A DNA stretch of 64,000 bases from Chondromyces crocatus (GTDB taxonomy: Bacteria; Myxococcota_A; Polyangia; Polyangiales; Polyangiaceae): the NCBI RefSeq assembly GCF_001189295.1, contig NZ_CP012159.1, positions 3,052,001-3,116,000 on the forward strand, read 5' to 3'. Position numbers and translations under genes: made by a program. The notes below the pieces were generated by a model, which was not told the origin of the DNA, ran no database searches, and was given only the letters and a program-made list of their open reading frames with translations. Numbering within the stretch: position 1 is the first letter of the stretch; each line of letters starts with the position of its first letter. Positions 1 to 8,332 of the stretch are shown piece after piece.

Positions 1-2
1 TC

Positions 3-302
3 ACGCCGCTCCGGGACGGCCTCGGCCTCAGCAGCCAGGGTCTCGATGTCGTGGCCGTCATCGACCGGACGGGCACCCCCCGCTTCCAGCACCGACTTCC
101 CTCCGCCACCTTCACCCTCGTCGACGACCGCATCGCGCTCCTCTCCGGGCAAACCCAGCTCCTCATCGACCCGGCGAGCGGTGACGCCGTGGCGCTCCCC
201 TTCGACTCTCCCTGGATCCTCGGCCGCGTCCCTTCCAGCGACCTGTGGCTCACGACGCGACCCGGCCCGCCGAGGCTGGTGGCGGTGCGCCTGCCGCGAT
301 GA
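3..302 (+). CDS. Hypothetical protein, C-terminal part (5' end outside window)
   Basis: The reading frame is open from the left edge and stops at TGA 300-302, giving about 99 residues. The only internal start candidate, GTG 51, lies in mid-domain, so the gene almost certainly begins upstream of the window. The sequence alternates short beta-strand-like stretches with turns (VVAVIDRTG, FTLVDDRIALLSG, LLIDPASGD, DLWLTTRPG, LVAVRL), which resembles the last blades of a beta-propeller. That is an inference from pattern only. There is no membrane segment, anchor or catalytic motif in the visible part. Function unknown. A decayed protease fragment follows directly. Confidence 0.6.
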   Translation, partial: TPLRDGLGLSSQGLDVVAVIDRTGTPRFQHRLPSATFTLVDDRIALLSGQTQLLIDPASGDAVALPFDSPWILGRVPSSDLWLTTRPGPPRLVAVRLPR

Positions 303-303
303 C

Positions 304-617
304 GAGGACGAGCACTTCACCGAACACGAACCCCGCAATGGCTACGTCAACCTCGGATGGTCCCATGCGACCTGTGAAAAGGAGCCTTCACCAGCTTCGG
401 AGACTCGGGAGGTCCAGCCTTCGCTGGCGGGTACGACTCGAGCTGCGTACTCGGAGTCGCCGTTTCAGAGGTGCTCCCCCCCGGAACTCCTTCGACGGAG
501 GCGTGCAAGGGAATTGGTGATGCGTATCATACCAGGCTCGACACCAGTGACATTGGCCACTGGCTATTGAGCAATGCAGCCGATCCCACGGTGACCACCT
601 GCCTCCATTACAGATAG
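304..617 (+). pseudogene. Remnant of a trypsin-like (S1 family) serine protease
   Basis: In the frame of 384-617 the translation contains FGDSGGPAFAGG, the S1 catalytic-serine signature GDSGGP, then SSCVLGVAVSEV and a typical C-terminal stretch ending GHWLLSNA...TCLHYR before TAG 615-617. Just upstream the matching segment lies in another frame (from 304: NGYVNLGWSHATCEK), so a frameshift near 375-384 separates the halves. No catalytic His or Asp region and no start codon are present, because an unrelated gene ends at 302. I read this as the 3' third of a secreted protease gene that was truncated and then frameshifted. The two-frame join is an inference; the GDSGGP motif is directly visible. 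Confidence 0.6.
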
Positions 618-791
618 AGCCGCCTCCTCAGCGGGATGGATCCCCGGTGCCGGGGATCTCTCCCACCTCCAGACGCAACGCGCGTCAGCCTCGGAGCGGC
701 GAACCCTGTCGCCGAAGTCGCACCTTGGAGCCTATCTCCACCGCGGGGCAGGCTCTTAACGCGGGCTCCTGCCTCGTGTACTTTCCCTTGC

Positions 792-1760
792 ATGAACCGA
801 CACCTTCCCTTGTGCCTCGTGCTTCTCACCGCCGTGGCCGGGGCGACCTCCCTCGGGGCCTGTTCGTCCGACAACGGTGGCAACACCAGCAGCAACACCA
901 CCGCGGGCAACCCGGGCGGCACGGGCACCGGCGGCGCTGGGGGTGCAGGTGGCGGCTCCACCAGCTCGAGCGGCGAAGGTGGAGACATCTTCAGCAGCGG
1001 CGCCACCACCACCACCACGGGCTCCCCCGAGATCTGTGACGGCATCGACAACGACGGCGACGGCATCATCGACAACGTCGACGTCGGCGGCGACGGCATC
1101 TGCGACTGCCTCGCCATCGCCACCCTCGGCGTGCGTGGCAGCGCCGGCATCGGCGACGTCTTCAACACCTGGCTCAACGACCGCAGCGACAACGGCGCCA
1201 TCGACCTCAACGACGCCGTGCTGACCCCCCAGCTCCTCGCACCCTACCAGGTCATCGTCGCCCAGAACCTCTCCCAGATCGGCCGCGCCTACAGCCCCGA
1301 CGAGATCGCCGCCCTCGAAGGCTGGATCCGCAACGGCGGTGGCCTCATCACCCTCATCGGCTACGCCGACACCTCCGAGCGCACCAACGTCAACTCCCTC
1401 CTCGCTCCCTTCGACGTCAGCTACGGCCCCGAGCCCATCCTCCCCAAGCAGGGCGGCACCACCATCCCCATCACCGACTGGACGACCCACCCCACCACCG
1501 CGGGCGTCAGCGCCGTCGGCTTCGACAACGGCTACCCGGTCAACGGCGATGCCGAGGTCATCGCCACCAAGGATGGCTGGGTCGTCGCCCGGGCCAAGAC
1601 GATCAACGAAGGCCACCTCTTCCTGTGGGGCGACGAGTGGATCACCTTCGACAGCGAGTGGCAGGACCACCCCGAGTACCAGGTCGAGCACTACTGGGTG
1701 AACCTCATCAAATGGCTCACCCGCGAGAGCGAGTGCCAGGTCCCCATCCCGCCCCAGTGA
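792..1760 (+). CDS. Secreted lipoprotein with Gly-rich linker and MopE-like motif
   Basis: 322 residues from ATG 792. A signal peptide (MNRHLPLCLVLLTAVAGATS) ends in the lipobox LGAC, so the protein should be lipid-anchored after signal peptidase II cleavage. A Gly/Ser/Thr linker (residues ~25-75) is followed by EICDGIDNDGDGIIDN, an acidic motif common in myxobacterial MopE-like surface proteins and consistent with calcium binding. The last ~220 residues form a globular domain with alternating hydrophobic strands (YQVIVAQNL, GGLITLIGYAD, HLFLWGDEW), which resembles glutamine-amidotransferase/ThuA-like folds. I see no catalytic Cys, so that likeness is only suggestive. The in-frame codons 636-791 were excluded because they put a non-hydrophobic, Pro/Arg-rich stretch before the signal peptide. 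Confidence 0.8.
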   Translation: MNRHLPLCLVLLTAVAGATSLGACSSDNGGNTSSNTTAGNPGGTGTGGAGGAGGGSTSSSGEGGDIFSSGATTTTTGSPEICDGIDNDGDGIIDNVDVGGDGICDCLAIATLGVRGSAGIGDVFNTWLNDRSDNGAIDLNDAVLTPQLLAPYQVIVAQNLSQIGRAYSPDEIAALEGWIRNGGGLITLIGYADTSERTNVNSLLAPFDVSYGPEPILPKQGGTTIPITDWTTHPTTAGVSAVGFDNGYPVNGDAEVIATKDGWVVARAKTINEGHLFLWGDEWITFDSEWQDHPEYQVEHYWVNLIKWLTRESECQVPIPPQ

Positions 1761-1954
1761 CGCGCTTCCGCGTCGTGGCGTCCCTCGTCACGTCGCCGCG
1801 TCCTCGCGGTCAGCTGCCCCTTCTCGCCTTCTTCCCCGCCTCGCGCGCACCCCTCGAACCCTCCCGCCGCTGACCTGCAGAGCCGTGTCGCCCGCCGGGC
1901 GGGCTCGGTGCGCTGAGCGTGTTCACTCCACGTTCACCCAGGGCTGAGGGTTAG

Positions 1955-1970
1955 TTAGCCGTTGCGCTAA
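1955..1970. promoter_or_regulatory. Candidate ArsR operator (inverted repeat TTAGC-N6-GCTAA)
   Basis: A perfect 5-bp inverted repeat, TTAGC-CGTTGC-GCTAA, ends 10 bp before the GTG start of the ArsR-SRPBCC gene. TTAG-rich dyads just upstream of the start are usual autoregulatory sites of small ArsR-type repressors. The assignment is from position and symmetry only. Confidence 0.4.
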
Positions 1971-1980
1971 GTGTTGGCTG

Positions 1981-2814
1981 GTGATACTCAACTTCGTGGA
2001 ACAGCATTCAGAACAGCTCAGCGACATCTTCCAGGCGCTTGCCGATCCCACACGCCGTGCCGTGCTGGGGCGATTGTGCAAGGGCCCTGCGAGCATAAGC
2101 GATCTGGCAAAGCCATTCGACATGGCATTGCCGTCCTTCATGAAGCACATCCAGCTCCTCGAAGGCAGCGGATTGATCCAGAGCCGCAAGGAAGGTCGCG
2201 TGAGGACCTGTGCCATCGAGACGACGCAGTTCGCTGCGATCGAGGCATGGCTGTCCGCTCAACGCGAGCTCTGGGAAGGCCGCACCGACAGGCTCGAACG
2301 GTTCGTCACCATCGCCCCGAGAAAAGAGAGAAACCACATGAATCGCTCTTCGAATGCAGAACTGGACCTGACGATATCGCGCATCATCAAGGCGCCTCGC
2401 TCCATCATCTGGAATGCCTGGACCGACCGCGCGAGCTTCGAGCAATGGTGGATCCCGGCGCCGGCCAGATGCAAGGTGCTGGAGATGGATCTGCGCCCGG
2501 GCGGCGCGCTCGTGACCCAGATGAGCGAGAACGGTGGTGATTTCATGCCGCACCTGAGCGGCTGTTTCCTCGAAATCGTCGACGGCGAGCGGATCGTCTT
2601 CACCAATGCGCTGGTCGGCGGCTTCCGGCCTGCCGAGCAGCCCTTCATGACGGCCGTCATCACCCTGCGAGACCACCCGGCGGGCACCGACTACGTGGCC
2701 CACGTGATGCACAAGAGCCCAGCCGATCGAAAGATGCACGAAGAGATGGGCTTCTTCGACGGCTGGGGGACCTGCCTGGAGCAGCTCGCCACGCTCGCCG
2801 AGCGACGTGCATGA
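1981..2814 (+). CDS. ArsR-family regulator fused to an SRPBCC (AHSA1-like) domain
   Basis: 277 residues. Residues ~8-105 are a winged helix-turn-helix of the ArsR family: IFQALADPTRRAVLGRL, SISDLAKPFDMALPSFMKHIQLLEGSGLI and a beta-wing RKEGRVRTC. No Cys/His metal-site cluster is visible, so it is more like the non-metal 'SdpR-type' branch. Residues ~125-275 are an SRPBCC/AHSA1 domain (ISRIIKAPRSIIWNAWTD, QWWIPAPARC, GWGTCLEQLATL), a lipid- or ligand-binding helix-grip fold. In most genomes these are two adjacent genes. Here the frame runs through without a stop, and an ATG at 2338 preceded by the purine-rich AAAGAGAGAAACC is retained at the junction, so internal initiation could also give a separate SRPBCC protein. 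The start could be GTG 1981 or GTG 1996; neither has a strong Shine-Dalgarno. Confidence 0.85.
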   Translation: MILNFVEQHSEQLSDIFQALADPTRRAVLGRLCKGPASISDLAKPFDMALPSFMKHIQLLEGSGLIQSRKEGRVRTCAIETTQFAAIEAWLSAQRELWEGRTDRLERFVTIAPRKERNHMNRSSNAELDLTISRIIKAPRSIIWNAWTDRASFEQWWIPAPARCKVLEMDLRPGGALVTQMSENGGDFMPHLSGCFLEIVDGERIVFTNALVGGFRPAEQPFMTAVITLRDHPAGTDYVAHVMHKSPADRKMHEEMGFFDGWGTCLEQLATLAERRA

Positions 2815-2940
2815 CCAGCGCTCGCCCCCTGCGCCGGCACCATCCCGGCAGACCGACCTTCGCCTGCGCCTGGACGCGCTCCCGCGCATCTCGCCAGCCC
2901 CGCCTCCCTCGGTCGCCCCCGATCTGCTAGAAGCGACGCC

Positions 2941-3480
2941 ATGCTCCCCGCGCTGCTCGTCGCGCTCTGCGTCCTCCTCCGCGTCGTCCCTCACCCCCCG
3001 AACTTCGCCCCCGTGGGTGCCACGGCGGTGTTCGCCGGCCGCACGCTGAAGCCCTGGATGGCCTTCCTCCTCATCGCCGTGTCCATGCTCCTCGGCGACC
3101 TCGCCCTGGCCCGGCTGCACGGCCACAGCGCCCTCAGCCTCGTCACCCCCTTCGTCTACGGCGCCTTCTTCCTGCAAGCGCTGCTCGGACGCGCGCTCCG
3201 GTCGAAGAAGGGGGGGGCCATCGGCGCAGCCCTCCTCGGCTCGTTCACCTTCTTCGCCCTCTCGAACCTCGGCGTGTGGCTCGCGGGCTCGATGTACCCG
3301 CCCACGGTGGCCGGCCTGGGCGCCTGCTACCTGGCGGCGCTCCCGTTCTTCGGTGGCACCTTGCTCGGCGACCTCCTGTGGACCGTGGCCCTCTCCGCCG
3401 CCTACCGCCCCCTCGCGGCGCGCCTCGAGTCGCGTCCCCACTGGGTGCCCGTCCCCACCCGCGAACTCGCCTCCGTCTGA
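2941..3480 (+). CDS. DUF6580-family integral membrane protein
   Basis: 179 residues from ATG 2941, with about five hydrophobic segments (residues ~1-17, 36-55, 64-85, 95-115, 122-150). The N-terminal PPNFAPVGATAVFAGR followed by WMAFLLIAVSMLLGD is the signature I associate with DUF6580, small inner-membrane proteins that resemble the substrate-binding (S) subunits of ECF transporters and have no assigned substrate. No transporter ATPase or T-component gene lies nearby. The upstream Shine-Dalgarno is weak. It stands alone between the ArsR-SRPBCC gene and a small hypothetical gene. Confidence 0.8.
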   Translation: MLPALLVALCVLLRVVPHPPNFAPVGATAVFAGRTLKPWMAFLLIAVSMLLGDLALARLHGHSALSLVTPFVYGAFFLQALLGRALRSKKGGAIGAALLGSFTFFALSNLGVWLAGSMYPPTVAGLGACYLAALPFFGGTLLGDLLWTVALSAAYRPLAARLESRPHWVPVPTRELASV

Positions 3481-3572
3481 CCTCGACCCACGGCGCCCGC
3501 CCTCGCTAGCCTCGTCACGCCGGTCTCTCTCCAGGGGGAACCGGGAGCCCTGCCCACCGACAAGGAAAATTC

Positions 3573-3902
3573 ATGTCCACATTGCTCGGCGAGATCCAGT
3601 TCAGTGAGATCGTGCTCGACGGCGAGGAACCTCACATCAGAGGCTGGTTCATCAGCCGCTACGACAAGCGCCTCTGGACGAGCCATTTCGAGAACTGGGG
3701 AGCCCTCGCCCTCGTCGACGCCTACGCCACCCTGCTCGGGCTGACGAAGACCGACGAACAGATGCGCGCACTCATCAGCGAGGTGCACTTCGCGACCACC
3801 GAGGGCGATAGCTCTGACTTCTTCATCCACCTCGTCCCCGAGACCGCTGCCTCCCTCAGCGATCTCACCCCTTCCCACTGGGAATCCTACCTGCTCGGCT
3901 GA
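3573..3902 (+). CDS. Small hypothetical protein
   Basis: 109 residues, acidic, no signal peptide or membrane segment. The start is supported by AAGGA placed 7 nt before ATG 3573. The sequence opens with beta-like stretches (LGEIQFSEIVLDGEEPHIRG) and continues with amphipathic helices (NWGALALVDAYATLLGL). I do not recognise the family. Its codon use matches the high-GC neighbours, which supports it as a real gene. Confidence 0.65.
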   Translation: MSTLLGEIQFSEIVLDGEEPHIRGWFISRYDKRLWTSHFENWGALALVDAYATLLGLTKTDEQMRALISEVHFATTEGDSSDFFIHLVPETAASLSDLTPSHWESYLLG

Positions 3903-4231
3903 CTCCCTTGGGCGCGGTCAGCCCCCCTGGTGGCCCATCGTGACCTCGGAGGCATGACGTGACTGCCAGGGGGCAGGCGCCCTCCCAGGGCCCCGCAGCC
4001 CAGGACTGCGCCACGCCGCGAGGCGCGGAGCCCGGCGCGCTGCCCCGAGAGCACAGCAAAAACCGATTGGAGTCTTTCTGACACGGCGCGCGCCGTAGGG
4101 CGGCAGGGGCGCGGCACGGCTTCTGCAATCCACCGCTTCACGAACTTTCCCGGAGCGCTGCCCTTCCTCGGCGCTCCGGCTCGTCGTGCGTGACCGCCTG
4201 CTGAAGGGGTCCGTGCAAGGAGACTCGGCTC
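3903..4231. other. Intergenic region without a recognised gene
   Basis: About 330 bases with no convincing reading frame. It is GC-rich with short runs able to pair (GGGGGCAGGCGCCCTCCC near 3968), and must carry the promoter of the lipoprotein gene that starts at 4232. No clear sigma-70 boxes were seen. Confidence 0.4.
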
Positions 4232-4978
4232 ATGTTTGCTTCGAAGCTTTTCCAGGGAATTGCCGTTGCTTTTGCGGTGGGAGCCAGCGGCTGCATCACG
4301 ATCCCGGAGGTGGACCTGAGTGGCTTGCTCGATGGTTCGAGCATCACCGTGCAGGCCGATGGCCGCGCCGATGGAAAGACCACCGTGCAGGCGTGCGTGC
4401 GGGTGAGCCTGTCCCTGGGATGCGACGGAGATGGCTCGATCGTGGCGGCGAGCGAGGGGCAAGCGGTGGCCCTGGCCAGGGAAGCGCTGCCGGACGAGGA
4501 ACTCTTCCTGGCGCCGCGCGGAGAGCTCGACGGGAGCGCAGAGGGCAAGGAGATCGTGATCGCGTACGACGGGTACGTGCAAGCACCCGGATCACGCGTG
4601 GTGCTTCCGCTCCCTTTCACGATCACCGGGCCCGTGCAGACGAACGAAGATACTCTGGTCTTGCAATCCAGCGACGCTCTCCCGCTGACGTGGGAGCCCG
4701 CGCTAGGGGACGACGCCATGGCGTGGTCGGTATCGGGGACCTGCGCTGGTGATGACGGGGAAGAGAGTTCGGTGTTCAGGGAGTTCTCGATCAGCCACGA
4801 CGAAGGGGACCTGGCGCTGAGTGTCTTGGATTTCGGGCTCCCAGCGGGGAAACGCTGTGAGCTGGTGCTCGATCTGCTGCGGCAGGCAGACGGATTGGTG
4901 GATCCCGCCTTCATGCCAGGAGCGAGCGTCGTCCGGGGACGACAGGTGCGGTCCCTCTCGCTGGTCGTCGAGCCCTGA
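4232..4978 (+). CDS. Lipoprotein of unknown function
   Basis: 248 residues. The start at ATG 4232 is supported by AAGGAG 9 nt upstream. The N-terminus MFASKLFQGIAVAFAVGASGC is a signal peptide with a GASGC lipobox (Cys 21). The mature part is beta-rich and acidic, with conserved-looking Cys pairs (ACVRVSLSLGC; GTCAGDD ... KRCELVLD), suggesting a disulphide-stabilised periplasmic or outer-membrane domain. No enzyme motif is visible and I do not recognise the family. Confidence 0.75.
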   Translation: MFASKLFQGIAVAFAVGASGCITIPEVDLSGLLDGSSITVQADGRADGKTTVQACVRVSLSLGCDGDGSIVAASEGQAVALAREALPDEELFLAPRGELDGSAEGKEIVIAYDGYVQAPGSRVVLPLPFTITGPVQTNEDTLVLQSSDALPLTWEPALGDDAMAWSVSGTCAGDDGEESSVFREFSISHDEGDLALSVLDFGLPAGKRCELVLDLLRQADGLVDPAFMPGASVVRGRQVRSLSLVVEP

Positions 4979-5091
4979 GCCCCTCTGCGACGCTCGCGGT
5001 CCCCTGGCTGGGGAGCCTTTGAACTGAGCGAAACACGTCTGTCGATCGCACAGAGAAGCGGCTCCGAACACCGTCTCCCCCGAAACCTTCC

Positions 5092-6588
5092 TCAATGCCT
5101 CGGTGATTTTGCGCTGTAATGACCAGCTCTCGCGCGCAATGTGACCGCCATGAGCAACAACCCGAGGCCTGCGAACCCTGCATCATTCCCCGTGACCCTT
5201 CCAAGAGCGCATCCGCCGGAAACATGATCGACGGAGGTCTCGACAAAGGTGACGTCCGCTTGGGTGCACGGGGAGCGGACGGTCGACCCTTCCTCGAAGC
5301 CCATTTCTCCATGGTTCTGTGATGAAGGGCCGCTCGTCCCCATACTCCCGCACTCTGCTTCCCCCGTCGACTGGCAGATCCCTTCGGCGCAAGCATTGGA
5401 GATGCACTCGCTATCGTTCCGGCACGACGCGCCATCCGTCAGTGCATGGCCCATTTCGAATACGTAGGCCGACCCCATGTCATGACCGGCTCCATCCCGT
5501 TTCGGAGCAGACGCCACGATCGTATTGCCCGAGATGCCCACGGCCGCCCCCGTCTCGTCCCTCGGAGCGCCGTCGTCGGCCACGAACTTCCCGAACTCGG
5601 TCCATGTCGCGTCCTCTCGGACGAAGACATAGCCAGCGCCGGACCACGTTCCTCGATCGTCTGCCTGTGGTGCTCCCACGACCAGCTTGTCACCCGAGAC
5701 CGCCAACGACGCGCCGAATGCATCACCGGTGACACCATCGCCCGCCACGAGCTTGCTTTGTTCCGTCCAACCACGCTCGTCACGGGCGTACACATAGACG
5801 GCCCCTGACCCTGGTGTTTTCCCGTCGGCCAGGTAAGTGCCGACAAACGCCGTATCGCCCTCCAGGGCGACGGGATGACCAAAAAACGTGGATTCCGCCC
5901 CGTCTCCCGCCGTCAGTTTCGTCTCTTGGTGCCAGCCATCCTCGTGCTTCGTGAATACGTAGGCTGCACCCGACGAGTCTCCCTGATCGTCGCTGCCGTC
6001 GGCTCCGATCAGGATCGTACGGCCGGAAATCGCTACAGAAATGCCCACCCGATCATGGTGTCTGGCATCCGCTGGTACGAGACGCGCCTGTTCTTGCCAG
6101 GAGTTTCCGGTGCGACCAAAAACATAGACGGCGCCGGTCTCATTGCCTTCATGGCGTGCCTGAAATGCGCCAACTACGGCGGTATCTCCGTCGATGGCCA
6201 CGCTGTACCCGAACAGGTCGAGCGACATGCCATCACGACCGACCAGCTTGGCTTCATGGATCCATCCACCGTCGCGGTGGGTAAAGACATGTGCAGCGCC
6301 TGGGAAACGAAGACCATCATTCGTCAGCGGAGCCCCGACCAGCGTGGTGTTGCCCGAGAGGGCGATGGAGAACCCGAAGTCGTCTCCAGCGTGGCCATCC
6401 ACTGCCAGCAGTTCCGCTTCTTCGAGCCAGCCGGTGTCCGTTCTGAGAAAAGCGTGAGCCGCCCCCTTCCTGTTGGCGGCTTTTCGAGCACCGACGACGA
6501 GCCGATTGCCCGATAAGCTGACCGAGGAGCCGAACGCGCCAAATTCTTCTCGGTACTGGGGGTGGAGAGCGAAAATGTTGCTGAACAC
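5092..6588 (-). CDS. Seven-bladed FG-GAP-type beta-propeller protein with MYXO-CTERM-like tail, no signal peptide
   Basis: 498 residues from GTG 6588, which has AGGGGGG 5 nt upstream. Seven repeats of ~50 residues follow the pattern FGxSVALSGNTxxVGAP (FGAFGSSVSLSGNRLVVGA, DDFGFSIALSGNTTLVGAP and so on), enough for one complete integrin-alpha-like propeller. Residues ~380-470 are Cys-rich (CRNDSECISNACAEGIC). The C-terminus GGCALGRV + hydrophobic helix GFAGLGLLLMAVTLRARAG matches the Cys/helix/Arg plan of MYXO-CTERM sorting signals. The oddity is the N-terminus: a protein with this tail must be exported, yet no signal peptide exists at GTG 6588 or in the open codons upstream to the TGA near 6700. 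The 5' end may be truncated. Confidence 0.75.
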   Translation of the reverse strand: MFSNIFALHPQYREEFGAFGSSVSLSGNRLVVGARKAANRKGAAHAFLRTDTGWLEEAELLAVDGHAGDDFGFSIALSGNTTLVGAPLTNDGLRFPGAAHVFTHRDGGWIHEAKLVGRDGMSLDLFGYSVAIDGDTAVVGAFQARHEGNETGAVYVFGRTGNSWQEQARLVPADARHHDRVGISVAISGRTILIGADGSDDQGDSSGAAYVFTKHEDGWHQETKLTAGDGAESTFFGHPVALEGDTAFVGTYLADGKTPGSGAVYVYARDERGWTEQSKLVAGDGVTGDAFGASLAVSGDKLVVGAPQADDRGTWSGAGYVFVREDATWTEFGKFVADDGAPRDETGAAVGISGNTIVASAPKRDGAGHDMGSAYVFEMGHALTDGASCRNDSECISNACAEGICQSTGEAECGSMGTSGPSSQNHGEMGFEEGSTVRSPCTQADVTFVETSVDHVSGGCALGRVTGNDAGFAGLGLLLMAVTLRARAGHYSAKSPRH

Positions 6589-6783
6589 GTGACCCCCCTG
6601 TGTGGTTAGGCATTCCGTGTCGTGACTGGCTCGTCGGCGCTTTGAGACTGAAGAAGACCAAGGGGTGGGACGGATGCGAGCAGAACGTCACCCGATCCTC
6701 ACACTGGAAGTTCAGCCCCGTGGCGAATGGAACAAACGTCAGCGTCGGTCGAGACCGATGCCAATGCTAACGACACTCATTCA

Positions 6784-6813
6784 ACGATACCGTGTGAAAT
6801 CACGCTGTGTCAA
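6784..6813 (-). promoter_or_regulatory. Candidate sigma-70-type promoter (TTGACA-18-TATCGT)
   Basis: On the minus strand a perfect -35 box TTGACA (6813-6808) is followed after 18 bp by TATCGT (6789-6784), a 4/6 match to TATAAT. It points toward the propeller gene starting at 6588 and would give a leader of about 190 nt. The TTGACA is also part of a TGTCA-ACTG-TGACA dyad (6808-6821), a possible operator. Confidence 0.35.
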
Positions 6814-7156
6814 CTGTGACAACGGTTTCGGCTGCGGGCCGATGAACGTGAGATTTCGTTGGTGCGAACTGTGGCCATGTTGAAAACGTTCCGTCTCATG
6901 CCCTCGGCGTTTCGATGCTTCGATGCGGCCCCAGCCGTATTGCGCCCAGTGTCGAAAAACCGCAGGAATCAAGAGCTGTTGCCCATGCTCGTCACGCATC
7001 GCCAGGCAGAAGCATCCGGTCCGATGACCACAGAGGCATCGCAGGAGCGATGCCCACCGTCCTGACCATTGTGCAGGGGCGCGAAAGTCTGCCACTGGTA
7101 TCGACCAGGTAGATGCATTGTTTCGAGACTCCTCCGAGCGACGGTAGCTCCGCGCT
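6814..7156. other. Intergenic region without a recognised gene
   Basis: Together with 6589-6783 this makes a gap of more than 550 bases between two minus-strand genes. It is slightly less GC-rich than its surroundings. Short reading frames occur on both strands (for example 6781-7095 minus) but have no recognisable domain, no ribosome-binding site and no high-GC third-position bias. Confidence 0.4.
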
Positions 7157-8332
7157 TCACTTCGCCTTCATCATGATCGAACCATTCGAATCCATGCTCG
7201 ACCAGTAGATGGCATGGTCATCCAGAGCGATGGCCATGGGCTGCATCATTCCATCCGCGATGACGTGGGTCGTCCCCCCCTTCAGGGGGATTCGTGAGAG
7301 CGACCCCTGGATGACATCGATCCAGTAGACATGTGTGTCATCCACCGCAATACGTTCAGGAGAGCCCAGGGATGCAGCGATCTTCGTCGCCTCGCCACCT
7401 GCTGTCGGCACCGTCAGCACGGTGCCACTCGTCGCATTGACCCAGTACACTTGCGATGCGCGGACGACGAGGTCGATGGGACCATCCAGCATCGTGACGA
7501 GATTGGTGAACCCTCCACCCCCGAGCGGTTGTTTCCGCAGGGCTCCTCCGCTGAAGCTCGTCCAGTAAAGAAGTGATGCATCGACCGCGAGGGCGCTGGC
7601 AGTCCCCTGCTGCATCACCATGGTTGCCGTGGAGCCACCAGCGAGCGCCTGCCGAGCAATCGTATTGGTCCCGAAGCAGCTCCAGTACACATTGTTTTGG
7701 TCGATCTGGATTGCATGCGGTGTCGACTGCCCTGACGCGATCACCTCCGGGCTACCGTCTGCCAGCGCCAGCTTCATGACCGTGCCGCCGGTACGATTGG
7801 TCCAGACGATGTACGCGCCGTTCGCGGCGATGCGGAAGGGGCCAGCTTGACCGGAAGCGATCTCGGTGGGCGTTCCACTCGCATGCCGCTTGCGCAGGAT
7901 ACGGCCGCCCGTCCTGTCGACCCAGTAGACGTTCTGAGGGTCGACGACGATCGATTGGGGCTCCCCTTGATCCATGGCGAGAAGGACCTGCCGGCACATG
8001 CCAGCTTCACATGCACCACCCAGGCAATCGTGACCGCAAGCGCCACAGTTGCTTTCGTCGGTCGAGACATTGACACACCGGCCATTGCAATCCGTCGTCG
8101 GGGAGCTGCACGCAACCCCGCCGCTGGAGGACGTGGATCCGCTGCCAGATGCGCCGCTTCCCCCCTCTCCAGTGTCCGTGGTCTCGCTCCCTGTCGTCTC
8201 GGATTCCGGCTCTCCATCGGGTTTGTGTACGCCCAGATCGGGGGCACAACCCATCGTGAGCCAGGAGCCGCTCACCAGCGCGGTCACCAGAGCCATCCAA
8301 CCTGTCGTCGTGAGGCTGGTAGCGGGCTTCAT
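7157..8332 (-). CDS. Lipoprotein with Cys-rich module and NHL/DUF5050-like beta-propeller
   Basis: 391 residues. The signal peptide ends in the lipobox LTMGC (Cys 29). A Thr/Gly/Ser linker (residues ~40-72) leads to a Cys module CNGRCVNVSTDESNCGACGHDC, common in myxobacterial surface proteins. Residues ~115-390 hold about six repeats ending in NVYWVDRTGG / YIVWTNRTGG / NVYWSCFGTN / LLYWTSFSGG / QVYWVNATSG / HVYWIDVIQG, typical of YWTD/DUF5050-like propellers. The ATG start overlaps the stop of the upstream gene by 4 bp (ATGA), so the two are translationally coupled. Likely an outer-membrane-anchored binding protein; ligand unknown. Confidence 0.8.
   Translation of the reverse strand: MKPATSLTTTGWMALVTALVSGSWLTMGCAPDLGVHKPDGEPESETTGSETTDTGEGGSGASGSGSTSSSGGVACSSPTTDCNGRCVNVSTDESNCGACGHDCLGGACEAGMCRQVLLAMDQGEPQSIVVDPQNVYWVDRTGGRILRKRHASGTPTEIASGQAGPFRIAANGAYIVWTNRTGGTVMKLALADGSPEVIASGQSTPHAIQIDQNNVYWSCFGTNTIARQALAGGSTATMVMQQGTASALAVDASLLYWTSFSGGALRKQPLGGGGFTNLVTMLDGPIDLVVRASQVYWVNATSGTVLTVPTAGGEATKIAASLGSPERIAVDDTHVYWIDVIQGSLSRIPLKGGTTHVIADGMMQPMAIALDDHAIYWSSMDSNGSIMMKAK

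Noticed and set aside
6781-7095. 104-codon minus-strand frame resembling a transposase end
   Set aside because: No recognisable motif and no codon bias; similarity impression was too weak to report.
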